From Eucommia ulmoides (lineage: Eukaryota; Streptophyta; Magnoliopsida; Garryales; Eucommiaceae), in the NCBI GenBank assembly GCA_016647705.1, contig CM028339.1, positions 16,820,803 through 16,884,802 of the forward strand: 64,000 nt of DNA. Direction: 5' to 3'. Positions within the stretch are counted from its first letter, which is position 1. Every line of letters starts with the position of its first letter. Positions 38,123 to 50,019 of the stretch are shown here, in pieces. The notes under the pieces were generated by a model. It worked only from the letters and a program-made list of their open reading frames with translations. It was not told where the DNA came from and searched no databases. Both the position numbers and the translations under genes were made by a program.

Positions 38123-39727
38123 AGTGGAGTACTAACAATTGCTCTCTACAGCCGAAGATGCTTAATATGAGATAATCAAAAGAAATAGATATTGGTGGCT
38201 CTATTGAAAACAACATGATTAGTTCAAATTAAAATAAACAATCAGTGAAATTCGAATTTCAAGCACGATTAATCGAAAAGCAACTCAACTAAGGTTCAAT
38301 TGAGATTCAAGAGAGCGAAATATACCTTTCGACAGTAGAGAACATCAACGTTTCTTATGGAGGTCTGGACGCCGAAAACATCAGCGTTTCTTCTATCCAC
38401 TTTCGCTATTAATTAATTTTAATTTCCTTTTTTCATTTCTTTCAACAAAATATCAAATAAAAACTAAGAAACCCAAACACCCACACACGAAATAATATTG
38501 ATCCCAAAATTCAACTATATTCAAATCCGAGCTATTTTCAAAAGCAGCATGAGTTGTTGAATAAAAAAAAGGTGAAGATGAAGAATACCTTGATGAGCAA
38601 AACCTGGCTGGAAATTTTTAATATAAACATGAAATATTCAACCCCTATACGAAAAAATAGATGCAAAATTGACAAAAACACAAAATAATTATCATGAAGA
38701 TGAACTTAAACCTTATATCTGGTGAATCCCTTTAGTTCAAATCACAACAACGATTCATTCAACAGATAAGAATTAAAGAAGAAATCATCCAAAAATTAAA
38801 CTTTAAACAAATTAAAATATGAACCATATGAACAAATCATAGACAAAGAACATATTCCAATTTTTCAAAAAAGAAATTCAGATCTATGTAAGTTGATAAT
38901 TCAGAATTTTATAGAAAAAATAACCATTACCTTCATCCAAATCCCTTGTGTCTATTGAAGCAAAACTATGTAAACCAAATCCCCTGCGAAACAAAACAAT
39001 GAAATGTTATCAGAACAGAAACCTTCAATTTATCGTCAGAACAGAACAAAAACACTAACTATAGTTAGTTGCATAAAAACTTCAATTCAATGTTACGTGG
39101 ATTGAGGCTATGTGGGATAGTGTAAGGAAGGCCATATCTGGGCAATTCGAACCAAAATATGGAAAATCGAACATAGGTTTAGCCAAATCGTGGCTGTGAT
39201 GATGGAAGAGAGCGTGAGTATTGGTGGTGGTAGCAGTGTTTTGTGATGCCAATCTTAGGTGAGGGAGGATTCAACACTCCAGTCGTTATAGTGGAGTGCA
39301 TTTAGAGAAACTGAGAAATGATATTAAGAGAGAAGGTCGGTAGCAATGGTTGAAGTGGTGGTTGGGTAGTGTGGTGGCATGCGTCGATTAAGAAGGCAAG
39401 ATATAAAGAGAGACAAAAACATACCTGGGCGTGGTCATGGAGATGGAACAACGACGGCACAATGACGGCGATAGAAGAGCGATGGCACGGTGATGGCCAT
39501 GGAAGCGAGAGAGAGAGAGATGCAATTGCAGAGGGTTTGGGCAGATGGGAGCGAGAGAGAGAGATGCAATTGTTTAGAGAGACAGTGTTGTTATGTTAAT
39601 TAAAGAGACAATTAGGGTGACAAATTGATTGGTTATAATAAAAGAAGAGTGAGAAAATTAAGGGAATTAGACATCTTTGTTTCCATAATATTGATAGACG
39701 ATTAGGAATTAAGGATGGAGAAAATTA
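38123..39727. other. Unassigned region with a leader-like CT-rich block
   Basis: AT-rich DNA from 38200 to 39100. On the - strand, 39590-39400 is rich in CTCTCTCT and passes through ATGGCCATCACCGTGCC and a GT donor-like CAGGTATG, as in a plant 5' exon. No protein could be followed beyond it. GAGAGAGAGATGCAATTG is duplicated at 39507 and 39552. Confidence 0.35.
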
Positions 39728-39959
39728 GGGTGGCGTCTAGTAACCGTTTCGTGCCTATCCCATGCAGTGGGAAGGGAATAGGATGAGATGGGATGGAATG
39801 AGAATTTTGTTTTCTTCTTTAGAACATAATTGCGTTTGGTAATGACAATTTTTTTTTGGATCCAAGAATATAATCACGTTTGGTAACAATTTTATTCAAG
39901 AAATAAAAAATAAACCCTAAACCACAATCAAGAAATCATCATGAAATCAAACCCTAAAC

Positions 39960-40290
39960 CCTAATGGAAATCAAAATCCTAAAATCCAATCGAAATCGAA
40001 ATTGAAATCCTAAACCCCAATCGAAATTGAAATCCTAAAATCTAATTGAAATCAAAATCATTTCGACAATCGAAATCCGATTTGAGTTTCGAAATGGAAA
40101 TCGAAATCCGATTTTGAAATAAAAATCGAACATATTGTTCGATTTCGATTTCGAAATCGAAAGGGTTCGATTGATGAGGAGGTCGGACGACGACGATGGA
40201 CATTAAAATCATTCGATTGAAAGGGTTTCGATTTGGATTTCGAAATCGAAATCAAAATAGGGTTTTGTTTCGATTTTGAAATCGAAACCC
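39960..40290. repeat. GAAATC-type degenerate microsatellite
   Basis: Many variants of GAAATC and CGAAATCGAAA in both orientations, including TTCGATTTCGATTTCGAAAT, which forms inverted repeats. Confidence 0.75.
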
Positions 40291-40299
40291 AATAAGCAC

Positions 40300-40560
40300 C
40301 GAATGAAGATGACGACGGATGATGGCGGATGGACAGATGAAGACGACGATAGAGGATGTAAAGAAGACGACGACGATGAACGTGATGAAGACCACGACGA
40401 TGAACTTGACGGTTGAAGAAGATGACGTACCAGAGAACAACGGTTGAAGAAGACGATGTACCAGAGAACAACGGTTGAAGAAGACGACGACGATAACGAA
40501 CGTGATGGATGATGACCATGGAGGATGACGAAGGTGAAAGTGATGGAGGTGATCATGGAG
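40300..40560. repeat. GACGACGATGAA-type degenerate repeat
   Basis: GACGACGA, GAAGATGACG and ACCAGAGAACAACGGTTGAAGA are repeated; the last occurs twice 33 bp apart near 40430 and 40463. Open frames over it are artefacts. Confidence 0.75.
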
Positions 40561-40866
40561 GCCAAAAACACAGTTGACGGTGATCGTTGTTTTTGTTTTG
40601 GTTGGGAATGGTTTTTTTTTTTTTTTGGTTGGGAATGGGTAGAAACAATTTTTTTTTTTGTTTCTCATTTTTTTCACAAAAAGTGGGATGGATTAACAAA
40701 CTCCATACCCAAAAATAAATTTCAAAAAAGTGGGAATGAGATGTGAACTTTTGGGATGAGAGTGGTTACATCTTTCATTCCATAATTTTGGTGTCTCTAT
40801 TCAAGGAATTAAGGTTATGATAGAAAACTAAGAGATAGATAGAGAAAATTAGGCCCTATTTGGTTA

Positions 40867-41987
40867 GGTGGCGTTTGGTTAGTGTTCTCACTTTTTTGAA
40901 CCCAACTGGAATGGGTTGGGTTGAGTTGAATTGGGTTGGGTTGAGAATTTTGGGAACAGAATTACGTTTGGTAACGACAATTTTTTTTTGTGCTGAGAAC
41001 AGAATGTGTTTGGTAACAATTTTATCCTAAAACTAATTATTTTTTTTTTGATTTTTTTTTTGTTTGGTGGCGGCCGGACGACCGGCAGCGGCGGCGAGGT
41101 GGCCGAATGGCCGCCGGCGGCGGCGAAGGTGGACGCCGGCGGCGCAGACGGTAGCCGGAGGTAGAGAAAGGTCGCCAGAGGTAGCCGGAGACGGCGGTCG
41201 GTTGCCGGACGGTGGCCGGCGGCGGGTGGTGGTGGTCGGCCGGCAGATGAAGTCGGAAATTGAGAACTTTGGGTTGAGTTTTTTGGGCACAAAAAGAAAC
41301 AACTTTTTTTTGCTTCTGGTTTCTTTAGGATTTTGAGAATCAATTCTTATTTGTTGGGTTGGGTTGGGTTAAGTTTTGTGTTTGCCAAACACATTCCCAA
41401 AAATCAAACCCAAAATTTTTTGGGTTGGGTTGGGTTGAGTTTGGTTGGAAACACTAACCAAACGGGGCCTAAGTGTTCCCAACCAAACCCAACCCAACCC
41501 AACCCAAAAATTATGAGTTTGATTTTTGAGAACGCGTTTAGCAAATATAAAACTCAACCCAACCCAACCCAACCCAAAAAAATAGGAATTGATTCTCAAA
41601 ATGTTAAGGAAATGAGAAATAAAAAAAATAAAAAAATAAAAAACTTTTTTTTTTTTTTGTGCCCAAAAAACTTAACCCAAAGTTCTCAACTCCAGCTACT
41701 GTCCGACGACCACCCGCTGCTGTCCACCGCCACCGGCCGTCGACCATCGTCGAACACCGTGGGTCGCCGTTCGTTCGCCGCCGCCGGCGTCCGGCCGCCA
41801 AACACAAAAAAAAAAAATTCAAAAAAAGAAATTAGTTTTAAGATAAAATCATTACCAAACACATTCTGTTCTCAGCACAAAACAAAAATTGTCGTTACCA
41901 AACGCAATTCTGTTCCCAAAATTCTCAACTCAGCCCAACCCATTCCAATTGGGTTCAGAAAAATGGGAATACTAACCAAACGCCACC
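40867..41987. mobile_element. Long-palindrome PIF/Harbinger-like MITE
   Basis: 1121 bp fold-back element. Ends are GGTGGCGTTTGGTTAGT and its inverse ACTAACCAAACGCCACC; TTA flanks both sides (40864-40866 and 41988-41990), the 3 bp duplication of the PIF/Harbinger superfamily. The two halves are near-complementary all the way to a centre near 41460: AACCCAACTGGAATGGGTTGGG, TTGTGCTGAGAACAGAATGTG and GAGAACTTTGGGTTGAG on the left have inverse partners on the right. No transposase. Each arm includes an unusually GC-rich CGGCGG block (41068-41245 and 41700-41800). Confidence 0.85.
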
Positions 41988-42023
41988 TTAGGGAATAAAA
42001 AATTATATACATGTTTTGTAATT

Positions 42024-42049
42024 ATATATGTCCTTATAAATCAAAACGT

Positions 42050-42107
<58 letters not shown>

Positions 42108-42134
42108 ACGTTTTGATTTATAAGGACATATATA
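42024..42134. repeat. Perfect hairpin around an (AT)n core
   Basis: TATATGTCCTTATAAATCAA plus AACGTCAATATA on the left is mirrored exactly by TATATTGACGTT plus TTGATTTATAAGGACATATA on the right, with only TA repeats between. It has no TA-flanked MITE border that I can define. Confidence 0.9.
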
Positions 42135-42366
42135 CACATATGATAGTTATCCCGGAAGATAGCTATCATATATCTATTATATAAAATAAGACGATTTTTT
42201 GACTGATTAGGACAAACTTATGACTAAGACAAAAAAATATAATTAGGACAAACAAAATTCCTGACTAAGACAAACAAAAAATGTGACCAGGACATTTTCG
42301 ACACATAAATTCAGGGCCATAAAAAGAAACTGAGTTTATCGAAATAGAAATAAGATTATATATATT

Positions 42367-42690
42367 CAAAAATTACATCAATAACCCATATATTATATAA
42401 TATTACAATCAAATCCTATAATTATACTTACAAACCAAAAGTTACAAAATCTTTATTCATATCTCAAATTTTTCGTAATATATCAAAATAACCCAAATGT
42501 ATTAAAAACTATTATTTTCAAAAATATAAATTTTTAGGGTATTACAATTGTAATGACCCGATCAAGAGGATAAGGGCGATGAAGCCAAAAAAAATAATGA
42601 GGAGGCTGGTGAAGCAGAGGTGGATTAACTTTCGACGCTTATTCTTCTAGCGGCTATCCCATATGGTAGCAACACGTACTCCTCCCTTTC
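42367..42690 (+). repeat. Direct repeat copy 1
   Basis: CAAAAATTACATCAATAACCC...GGTATTACAATTGTAATGACC...AGAGGATAAGGGCGATGAAG recurs at 46411-46735 with modest divergence, about 4.04 kb away in the same orientation. Confidence 0.88.
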
Positions 42691-42755
42691 TTCTTCTCAT
42701 CTTATTTCTTCCTTTCTTTGGCCTTCTGCATTTTTCGATCTCTCTCTCTCAATTG

Positions 42756-42761
<6 letters not shown>

Positions 42762-42801
<40 letters not shown>

Positions 42802-42899
42802 TAATACGACTCACTCCTTTATATATAATATATTATGCATATTAATAATTCATGATGTCTATTCCTTTATATATAATATATATTAATATATTATATATA

Positions 42900-42951
<52 letters not shown>

Positions 42952-42952
42952 A
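42762..42952. repeat. (AAT)n and (AT)n microsatellites
   Basis: ATAATAATAAT for about 40 nt near 42763-42802, and (AT)n of about 45 nt near 42905-42949, separated by repeated CCTTTATATATAATATA. Confidence 0.9.
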
Positions 42953-43046
42953 ATCAGAACTGATATATTCATGACCGTCGGATGAGAGATAAAACTTTAG
43001 ACATTTTAAGACCGTCGAATCATTTTAATTTACCTATAAAATCAAA

Positions 43047-43560
43047 ATGAAAAAATTAGAGTTTACATTTTCACTTTTTACCTCTCAGCCGCGCACTCAC
43101 TCTTACTTAGCCCCATGGTATACTCTCTCTCTAAAATCACCAGTACCTCTAGCTTGCTTCCTGAGCCCCATGGTATACTCTCTCTCTAAAATCACCGGTA
43201 CCTCCAGCTTGTTTCCACACCACCACACAACCACTTTGTGGCTGTATCTTCCACCTTACAACCTCTCTCTCCTCATCTCAAGCTTTTCTCTCTCAACCGT
43301 CACCCTTGACCCCCCCTTCTTCCTCGCTCCCTCTACCTTCTCTTCGCCACCGCCACCGCCACTACCACGCCACGACACCGTGCCGCCTAGCCATGCCTCA
43401 CCATCACCCTTACCATCTTCGCCTCTCACTTCAAAGAACAACATCGACTTCAACATCGGTGAATCTCCCCCATGACTACTGCTCATGCCACTGCTCTTTA
43501 CAAGTACGTTCTCTCTCTCTCTGTCTCCTTCAACCTCAATCATAACCTGGTACGCCATGG
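43047..43560 (+). other. CT-rich leader-like block with a 55 bp tandem duplication
   Basis: AGCCCCATGGTATACTCTCT plus CTAAAATCACC(A/G)GTACCTC recurs at 43109 and 43164. Then comes C/T-rich sequence with CCACCGCCACCGCCAC and a donor-like AAGTACGTTCTCTC. The 142-codon frame is S/L/P-rich with no domain. It may be the first exon of a captured or decayed gene, but I cannot support a product. Confidence 0.4.
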
Positions 43561-45585
43561 CCACCAAAATCGAACCCTAATCTCAAAATCGAATCATCCC
43601 AATTAGATTTGAAATGGAGACCACCAACATTTCTAACCTCCAAAATCTGAAATCAAGACCACCACACAATTGCAGCAACCGTCACCGCCACCCCTCATCG
43701 AAGATTTTCTCCTTTCCATCTACAAAACTGAACCAAAGAACTGATTTTTTTTTTTTTTTTGTTATTTAACATCTATTTTTTAGAGAATACCCTAATCTAG
43801 ATTTGTTCATTTTCATAATTTAATATTGCCAATCAAGTTGCTTTGCAATTCACCATATTACTTCACTTCTCAATTGCTAAACAATTGGACAATCAAATAG
43901 CTGATGATGATTATAATTGATAGATTTATTTGAAATCATATGCAACATAGATATGGTATGCCTACTCTTGCAGGTATTTAACTGTGTTTGGATGATTAAA
44001 GAAATTTATTTACAAAAGAGAACCTTGAGGGTGCATTTGGTTAAATTAGTTGAAGAAGGTATTTAACTATGTTTAAATTATTTCTGTTGATTTAGCTGAA
44101 TGCATTAATATGTTGAGCAACGTCACCACACTTTCTCATATAATTCTTTTATGCATGGGCAGGTATAACCATTCAGAATTTGTGGATTTGAAGAAGATGT
44201 TTTCATCCAAGTGTCACCCTTCAATTCAGGTTTCAGGGTAAATTGATTATGTTCCAAATATTTTGTTTTTGTTCTAGATATTCAATTTCTGTTTGTTTCT
44301 ATTCCAACTTTTTGTTTCTATTCCAAATTCGTTTGTTTGGATCTGTTAGTCACATGAAACTGAAACTACCACTAAAATTGTTTCTATTAGTTCATATTTT
44401 CATTTGTTGCAGTTAGTTTTGAAATTGTTTCTGTTCCGATTTTTATTTGTTTTTATTCCGAATTTGTTTGTGTCCCGAAATTGTTAGTTCCAACTTCCTA
44501 TTTTCATAATATTTAATTTCAAACATCATGTGTATATTTCTCACAATTGGAGGAGATTTACACATTTCAAAACTTTGAATTCTCCTTACTTTGTTCTTAA
44601 ATGTGAGCACCATGAAAATTTGTGTTTAACAAGCTGTGAGGAAATCTTATGATTACTATTTTCTATCTTTAAGCATTTATTTCTTATATTTTGTAGCTGG
44701 CAGAAATTGTAGGTTAATTTATTATCAAAGCGATTTGAGACTGGAGAGACAAAAGGTGAATCAGGAAATATTCTTGATGGCTTTCTTTGGAACAGTGAGA
44801 CAAGCGGTAAGTGCCTTTCTGTATGCTACGCTTTGAAGAAAATATTGCATTTCTGTTTGGATTAATTATTACAGGTTGGAAGAACCCCCATCATCTTTCG
44901 TTTGAAAATCTACTTTAACATGGTTCTTAATTAACAAGTCGACAGTTATTTGAAAGAATTCCTTATTAGTTAGATTGCTTGACTATATAAAAGGTTTGAA
45001 AGAATTATAGTTTAAGAATTTAGAAATGATAAACAAAAAGATGAAAACAAAGACTAATATTGTAACAGAATTTTTCTTAGTAAGGTTTCAACTGGGACTT
45101 TATGGATGATTTAGAATTTCCAAGTAGGTGACCATGCTAGGACTTGCCTAAAAGTAGTATGTGTTTCTGTTCTGATTTTTCATACGATAGGGTTTTAATG
45201 TGGACTCAAAGTTCAATTATTAATTGAATAGTGTGTTTTCATTTCTTACTAATGCATTGAAATTTAATTCTCCTATTGTTCATGATCATTTGTGAATTTG
45301 TTAATTGTAGGTTTTTTGTATCTCTGTAGGTCGATGAAAAGATGAAATAGAGATTGCGTTAGTGTATGATTTTCGATTATGTATGTTATTTTCTTTTATT
45401 TTTATTTAATGTTATATATTTTATTTTCTTTCATCTTTATTGAATTTTATTTATTTAAACTTAGTTTTTGAAGTGTTAGATGTTTTGAATATTTGTTGAC
45501 GCTCTTTTTTTTGTATGGACATTGAAATTTCTTTTTGCTAAATTACATTTTTTACCCTTTGTGTTTCTACTTAATTGTACTGTGT

Positions 45586-45618
<33 letters not shown>

Positions 45619-45913
45619 ACTCTTGCAATATTATGACTTAAAGTTCATGATATTTTTTGGTATTCTTTGGCATTAAAGTAGGCAAAAGAGACTTATCAAT
45701 TGTTATTCAAAGGCATGTATCTAGGTACTTTTATTTTGTTGTCATTAGGAATCCACTAGCCTTTTCATTTATTTTTGTTAAAACTTGAGATAAGGAATTT
45801 GATATTGTATGAAGGTATTGTGAAATGGTTCTTTAGATTGTATAGGTGGATGGTGTTCTTCAGAAATTGTTCATGGTCTTCAATTGAATGGGTTGAATTA
45901 ATGTTACTTGGTT

Positions 45914-45951
<38 letters not shown>

Positions 45952-46242
45952 TTTCTATTTTATTTAAGTGTACTACAATTAGTGGTTTTGTTGTTCAAAA
46001 TAGAGTTGTAAGTATATTATTTCATTGGTTTCTTGATCAATATTAAATTGTTAACAAATCATGTCGTACGGTGCGTTTGATGACTCTGGGTTTTATGTGA
46101 ATTGGGAGCAATAAATTTTTTTATATTTTTGTTTCCTAATTTTTGATGAGTCTCGGATTAAAAAAAAAAAAAAAATTGTTTCATTATGTCATTAGAAATT
46201 ATGTCAAATTTTTTGGGGTTTAATATTTTTTATGTCCATGCA
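43561..46242 (+). other. Intron-like AT-rich DNA, no supported gene
   Basis: Contains T-rich intron-like sequence, short exon-like islands (44161-44240; 44696-44836), a poly-A run at 45588-45616 and a poly-T run at 45920-45949. No domain recognised. Confidence 0.4.
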
Positions 46243-46410
46243 TTCAGGCACGAGTTATACGCTATTGTATATATATGATAGCTATCATCCGAGATAGCTA
46301 TCATATGTATATGTGTATATAAATATATATAAAAAATATATATAATAACAAAATTTACTATTTTTGTTTCTATCTTTTAACTTATCCGTAATTTACTATT
46401 CATGATATTT

Positions 46411-46735
46411 TCAAAAATTACACTAATAACCTATATATTATATAATATTACGATCAAATCCTATAATTATACTTACACCCCAAAAGTTATAAAATCTTTA
46501 TTCATTCCTCAAAATTTTCATAATATATCAAAATAACCCAAAAGGTATTAAAAATATCATTTTCAAAAATATAGATTTTAGGGTATTACAGTTGTAACGA
46601 CTCGGTCAAGAGGATAAGGGCGATGAAGTCGAAAAACATGATGAGAAGGTTGGAGAAGCAACGACGAATTATCTTCCAACGCCTATTCTTCTGGCGACTC
46701 TCCTGTATGGTAGCGACAGTGACAAAGGCGGAAGA
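46411..46735 (+). repeat. Direct repeat copy 2
   Basis: Partner of 42367-42690: CAAAAATTACACTAATAACC...GGTATTACAGTTGTAACGACTC...AGAGGATAAGGGCGATGAAG. It continues into different sequence after about 46735. Confidence 0.88.
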
Positions 46736-48611
46736 AGGGGATAGCATTGTGTATAATCAGTGTTTATGAGAGGACTGGAATGAAAAGAAGATTTGTATTT
46801 CAGTGCGAGTAGAGGTTACTTGAGAGTGAAATGAAAGTTGTCTCATACTAGATTGAAAAATGGGTCTGTATTTCAGTGCGAGATTGAGGAAATTAATTGA
46901 TGATAATTTTGTAATTTATTTTATTTTATTTTATTCTTTTTGTTTACAATTTTTATATTTTTTACTCAAAATTACAAATATACCCGTAAAAATTTAAGCA
47001 TACTGATATTTTTCTTTCTAACTTTTAATATTTGCATATTATTCTAAAATATGTATTGTTTTTAACTTTTTAATATTTTTATATTACTCCAAAATATATT
47101 ATTTTCAAGTTAATTGACCGATCTTATTTGTTAATAGACACAATATTTACAAAATAATTGCACTTTTTTGTAGTTTACACTTTACATTATATTTTTCTAT
47201 TAATTTTTAAATTGAAAGAAAAAAAAAACTAAATTGACATTCCTAATAATCACCTTAATTTTTGAATTGAATCAATTATTAATTTCACTCTTAAAATTTG
47301 AGTACAACTGGCTTTTAATTTCCAATGCTTTAATATTCATATATTTGAAAATGAGTTTGTTCAATTTTCAAATAAAATATTATAGATTTTACTCTTAAAA
47401 TTTAATTATAGCTATATTTTGCTTCTTATTTTTAGGTATTTTATTTTCATTTTGTTATATTTTTTCAATATATTTTTCTATTGTTTATTTTCTATTTTTT
47501 CATTTATTTTTTTAGTTTTTATTTTTCATATTTTATTTTTAGTTTCTAATATAAACTATAGATGAATTATGAATATATATATAATATATTATATATAAAG
47601 GAGTAGGTCCCTTAAATTATTATATATAAAATATATATATATATATATATATATCGATCGAGAGAGGGGATGAACGGAGAAAGGCAAGAAGAAAGAAAGA
47701 GAAGGGAAGAGAGAAGAGAAGAAGAAGAAAATGATGATCTATTATAAAATCTGGTTTCAAGTAGGGTTCTTTATTTTTTTAATATTGCTATTTAATCTTT
47801 CCATTTATTGTGTTATCCGTGCTATAGTTGTGGTTTAATTATAACTGTTGGTTTACATGGATTATTTATAATCATATATTGTGTGGCAATTATGTAAGAT
47901 ATATGTTTATGTACTACATGTTGGATTAGTTGGATACACATGGTAAAAAGGTTAAAATCCTACTGAGCGTTGCTCACCCTTCCACAGTATTTATTACAAG
48001 AATTACGAAAAAGGAGCTGTGCTAAAATTTATATTAGATTTATGTAGTATATTATGAATTGTACCACATACTGTACATGTGAATAGTACCGCACGTATAA
48101 GTAGTGTAGCGTATTGATTTGTGTATTTTAACTTTTTAATATTTTTAATTATTGTAGCCTTTGCAATAATAATGATTAGTAATAAAGTGGGGGCTAGATT
48201 AATTAGTATTTTACCTTTATTTCTTCGTAATAAAGGGAGAAGCTAAGTAGTGGCCCTAGAAGACCAGGTCCTTATAGGTGTTATGAGAGCTTAGGTTATA
48301 GATTTTGTAGAATCGGTGAGTGTCGTGTTTATAAGTAGACTACAGGATATGTCACTGAATGGAAATGATCGATTTAAAGGTGTTTATTGTCTTCTATATA
48401 AATTATCAAATTATATTTCGTACTAAATTATGAAAAAAATGTTGATAAAAATGGATAATTTTATGACGTTAAATAGATCAAGTAAGATTTTAAATATAGA
48501 AAAATTATTTTTATTATCCTGCTATGCCATAGTTGTCTTGTTAGGAGGGCATGTCCTGCAAGATGTTATTGGTCCTTACCGGAGGACAAGTCTTGTAAGA
48601 CGTTGTGTTTT
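46736..48611. other. AT-rich DNA, no gene recognised
   Basis: Includes an (AT)n run near 47631-47655 followed by purine-rich GAGAGAAGAGAAGAAGAAG (about 47665-47735). CTACTGAGCGTTGCTCACCC at about 47961 resembles text found in plant gypsy LTRs, so part of this may be LTR. Confidence 0.35.
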
Positions 48612-48852
48612 GACCTGACAAGAGGGTAAGTCCTGCAGGTGTTAAAAATATGTTGTTAATTTAACAAAAGAAGTTGAATATGGAATTGATTATGAATATA
48701 TTGCATTGTGACCTGACAAGAGAGCAAATCATGTAGATGATAAAAATATGTTGTTGATTTGACAGGAGAAGTTGAATATAGAATTGATTATGAATATATT
48801 GTGTTGAGACCTGATAGGAAGGCAAGTCTTGTAGGTAGTTGAATATGTTGTT
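48612..48852 (+). repeat. 98 bp tandem repeat
   Basis: Units start GACCTGACAAGAG at 48612 and 48710 and GACCTGATAGGAA at 48808, spacing exactly 98 bp. Shared inner text: AAAAATATGTTGTT, AGAAGTTGAATAT and GAATTGATTATGAATATATT. Shorter related pieces (GGAGGGCATGTCCTGCAAGA, GGAGGACAAGTCTTGTAAGA) lie just upstream at 48544-48600. The third unit is partial. Confidence 0.9.
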
Positions 48853-49664
48853 AATATGGTAGTTTATACCATGTGTTGGCTCCTACCATTAGAGATATTG
48901 AATGACCATAACATTGATGGCAACTTTAAATTGCATAGATGTATAGGTTATGGTGTCGTTATAACTCCTAATCATGAGGTAAACGATCTTATGACTAGCC
49001 ATGAAGTGTGTGGTACTTTATTATATAAAAGTTGAACAATTATTTAAATTCAGTTGTTTCAGTTTGATGATACTTGTGAGATTTTGATATTGCCTAGTGT
49101 GGTTATATTTTGTTTTGGAAAGTGAATTTTGATAAATGTGATTGATCTATAAATTATTTTTGTATTATGAAGACAATACACCGATAAAATATTCAGATAA
49201 ATATTAGTTTAATGCTAACAATAGGTAGAATTGGAGAGTTGTGCGATTGTTGATACTATTGGGGTAGTTGTTGACGATATAAAAGTTTGGCCTTTTGTAA
49301 TATAATAGTTCTATACGTATAGTTAGTATTTTGATAGGCCACACGTGATAATTTGACAGTTTTTAGTATTTAAAAATTTATTTGAGTTTGATTTTTAAAA
49401 TTTAAAAGAAGGCCAAATGTCATTTTGAAATGTGAAGCCTAAATGGTATATTAGAAATTTAAGAGGGGGTTTTGTGCAATTGTTTTAGAGACAAATGCAA
49501 TGTGTGGATAAGCTTTATTTGTGAATGCATGTATAGTGCCAATTGTAAATTAATTAAGACATTATGTGATTTTCATGCAATGTATACCAACACAATTTGA
49601 CATCATTACTTGTATATTTTATTGCATGCGATGTGAGTATTGAATTCATTTAGGTATATATGAT

Positions 49665-49669
<5 letters not shown>

Positions 49670-49700
<31 letters not shown>
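49670..49700. repeat. (AT)n microsatellite
   Basis: About 28 nt of TATATA. Confidence 0.9.
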
Positions 49701-49701
<1 letters not shown>

Positions 49702-50019
49702 AATTATTTGTACATCTATAATATATGGGGGTTAAAAGGTAATTATTTCTTTACTTATTTTGAGAAAATTCTATTGAAAGTCTATGTTGATATTGAATTT
49801 TATGGGAAAGACTAATTAATTTATGGGCAGTAAAATAATTGTTGTAGACTTTTAGTTTTAATTCTCTTCAGGAGAAACCTAGTGATGGCCATGGACAACC
49901 GAGTCGTTACATCAAGTGTATTTGAATTAGACCAAAATTTCTCAAAAAACTGTCTTGGAATCATCAAAACCGATATGATTTGGCTAAGAACCCGAAACAG
50001 TCAATATGTTTGCTGAAAC

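Larger units (their letters stand above)
39728..40790. mobile_element. Possible older palindromic MITE
   Basis: The left end GGTGGCGTCTAGTAACCG resembles the terminal GGTGGCGTTTGGTTAG of the next element. The right side (GGGATGAGAGTGGTTAC near 40755-40771) is roughly its inverted counterpart. The interior is repetitive: (GAAATC)n variants from 39960 to 40290 and (GAC/GAAGA/GATGA)n from 40300 to 40560. Boundaries are uncertain. Confidence 0.4.
42173..46265 (+). mobile_element. Helitron-like element (termini only)
   Basis: 5' candidate: A|TCTATTATATAAAATAAGACG at 42173, like plant Helitron starts. 3' candidate: CCATGCATTCAGGCACGAG (a stem of CCRTGC and GCACGR) followed by TTATACGCTAT|T at 46265, a worn form of the CTAG end. 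The same 3' end occurs intact at 55494. No Rep or helicase frame is seen, so it would be non-autonomous. The flanking hairpins GATAGTTATC..GATAGCTATC on both sides complicate the interpretation. Confidence 0.45.

Noticed and set aside
40058..40677. Overlapping 120-153 codon frames on the - strand
   Set aside because: Arginine/histidine/serine-rich readings of GAAATC and GACGAT repeats in several frames at once; no codon bias toward one frame.
41333..41998. 221-codon open frame on the + strand
   Set aside because: Lies wholly within the palindromic MITE; its N/P/Q-rich text is the TTGGGTTGGG and CCCAACCCAA repeat read in frame. No domain.
43047..43475. 142-codon frame on the + strand
   Set aside because: S/L/P-rich reading of CT-rich DNA with a tandem duplication; no domain, kept only as a leader-like block.
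46593..49911. Single 3.3 kb LTR bounded by TGTAACGACTCGG and CCGAGTCGTTACA
   Set aside because: The ends are inverse and TG..CA, but no target duplication exists, and the left border lies inside the direct repeat shared with 42367-42690, so the similarity crosses the supposed edge.
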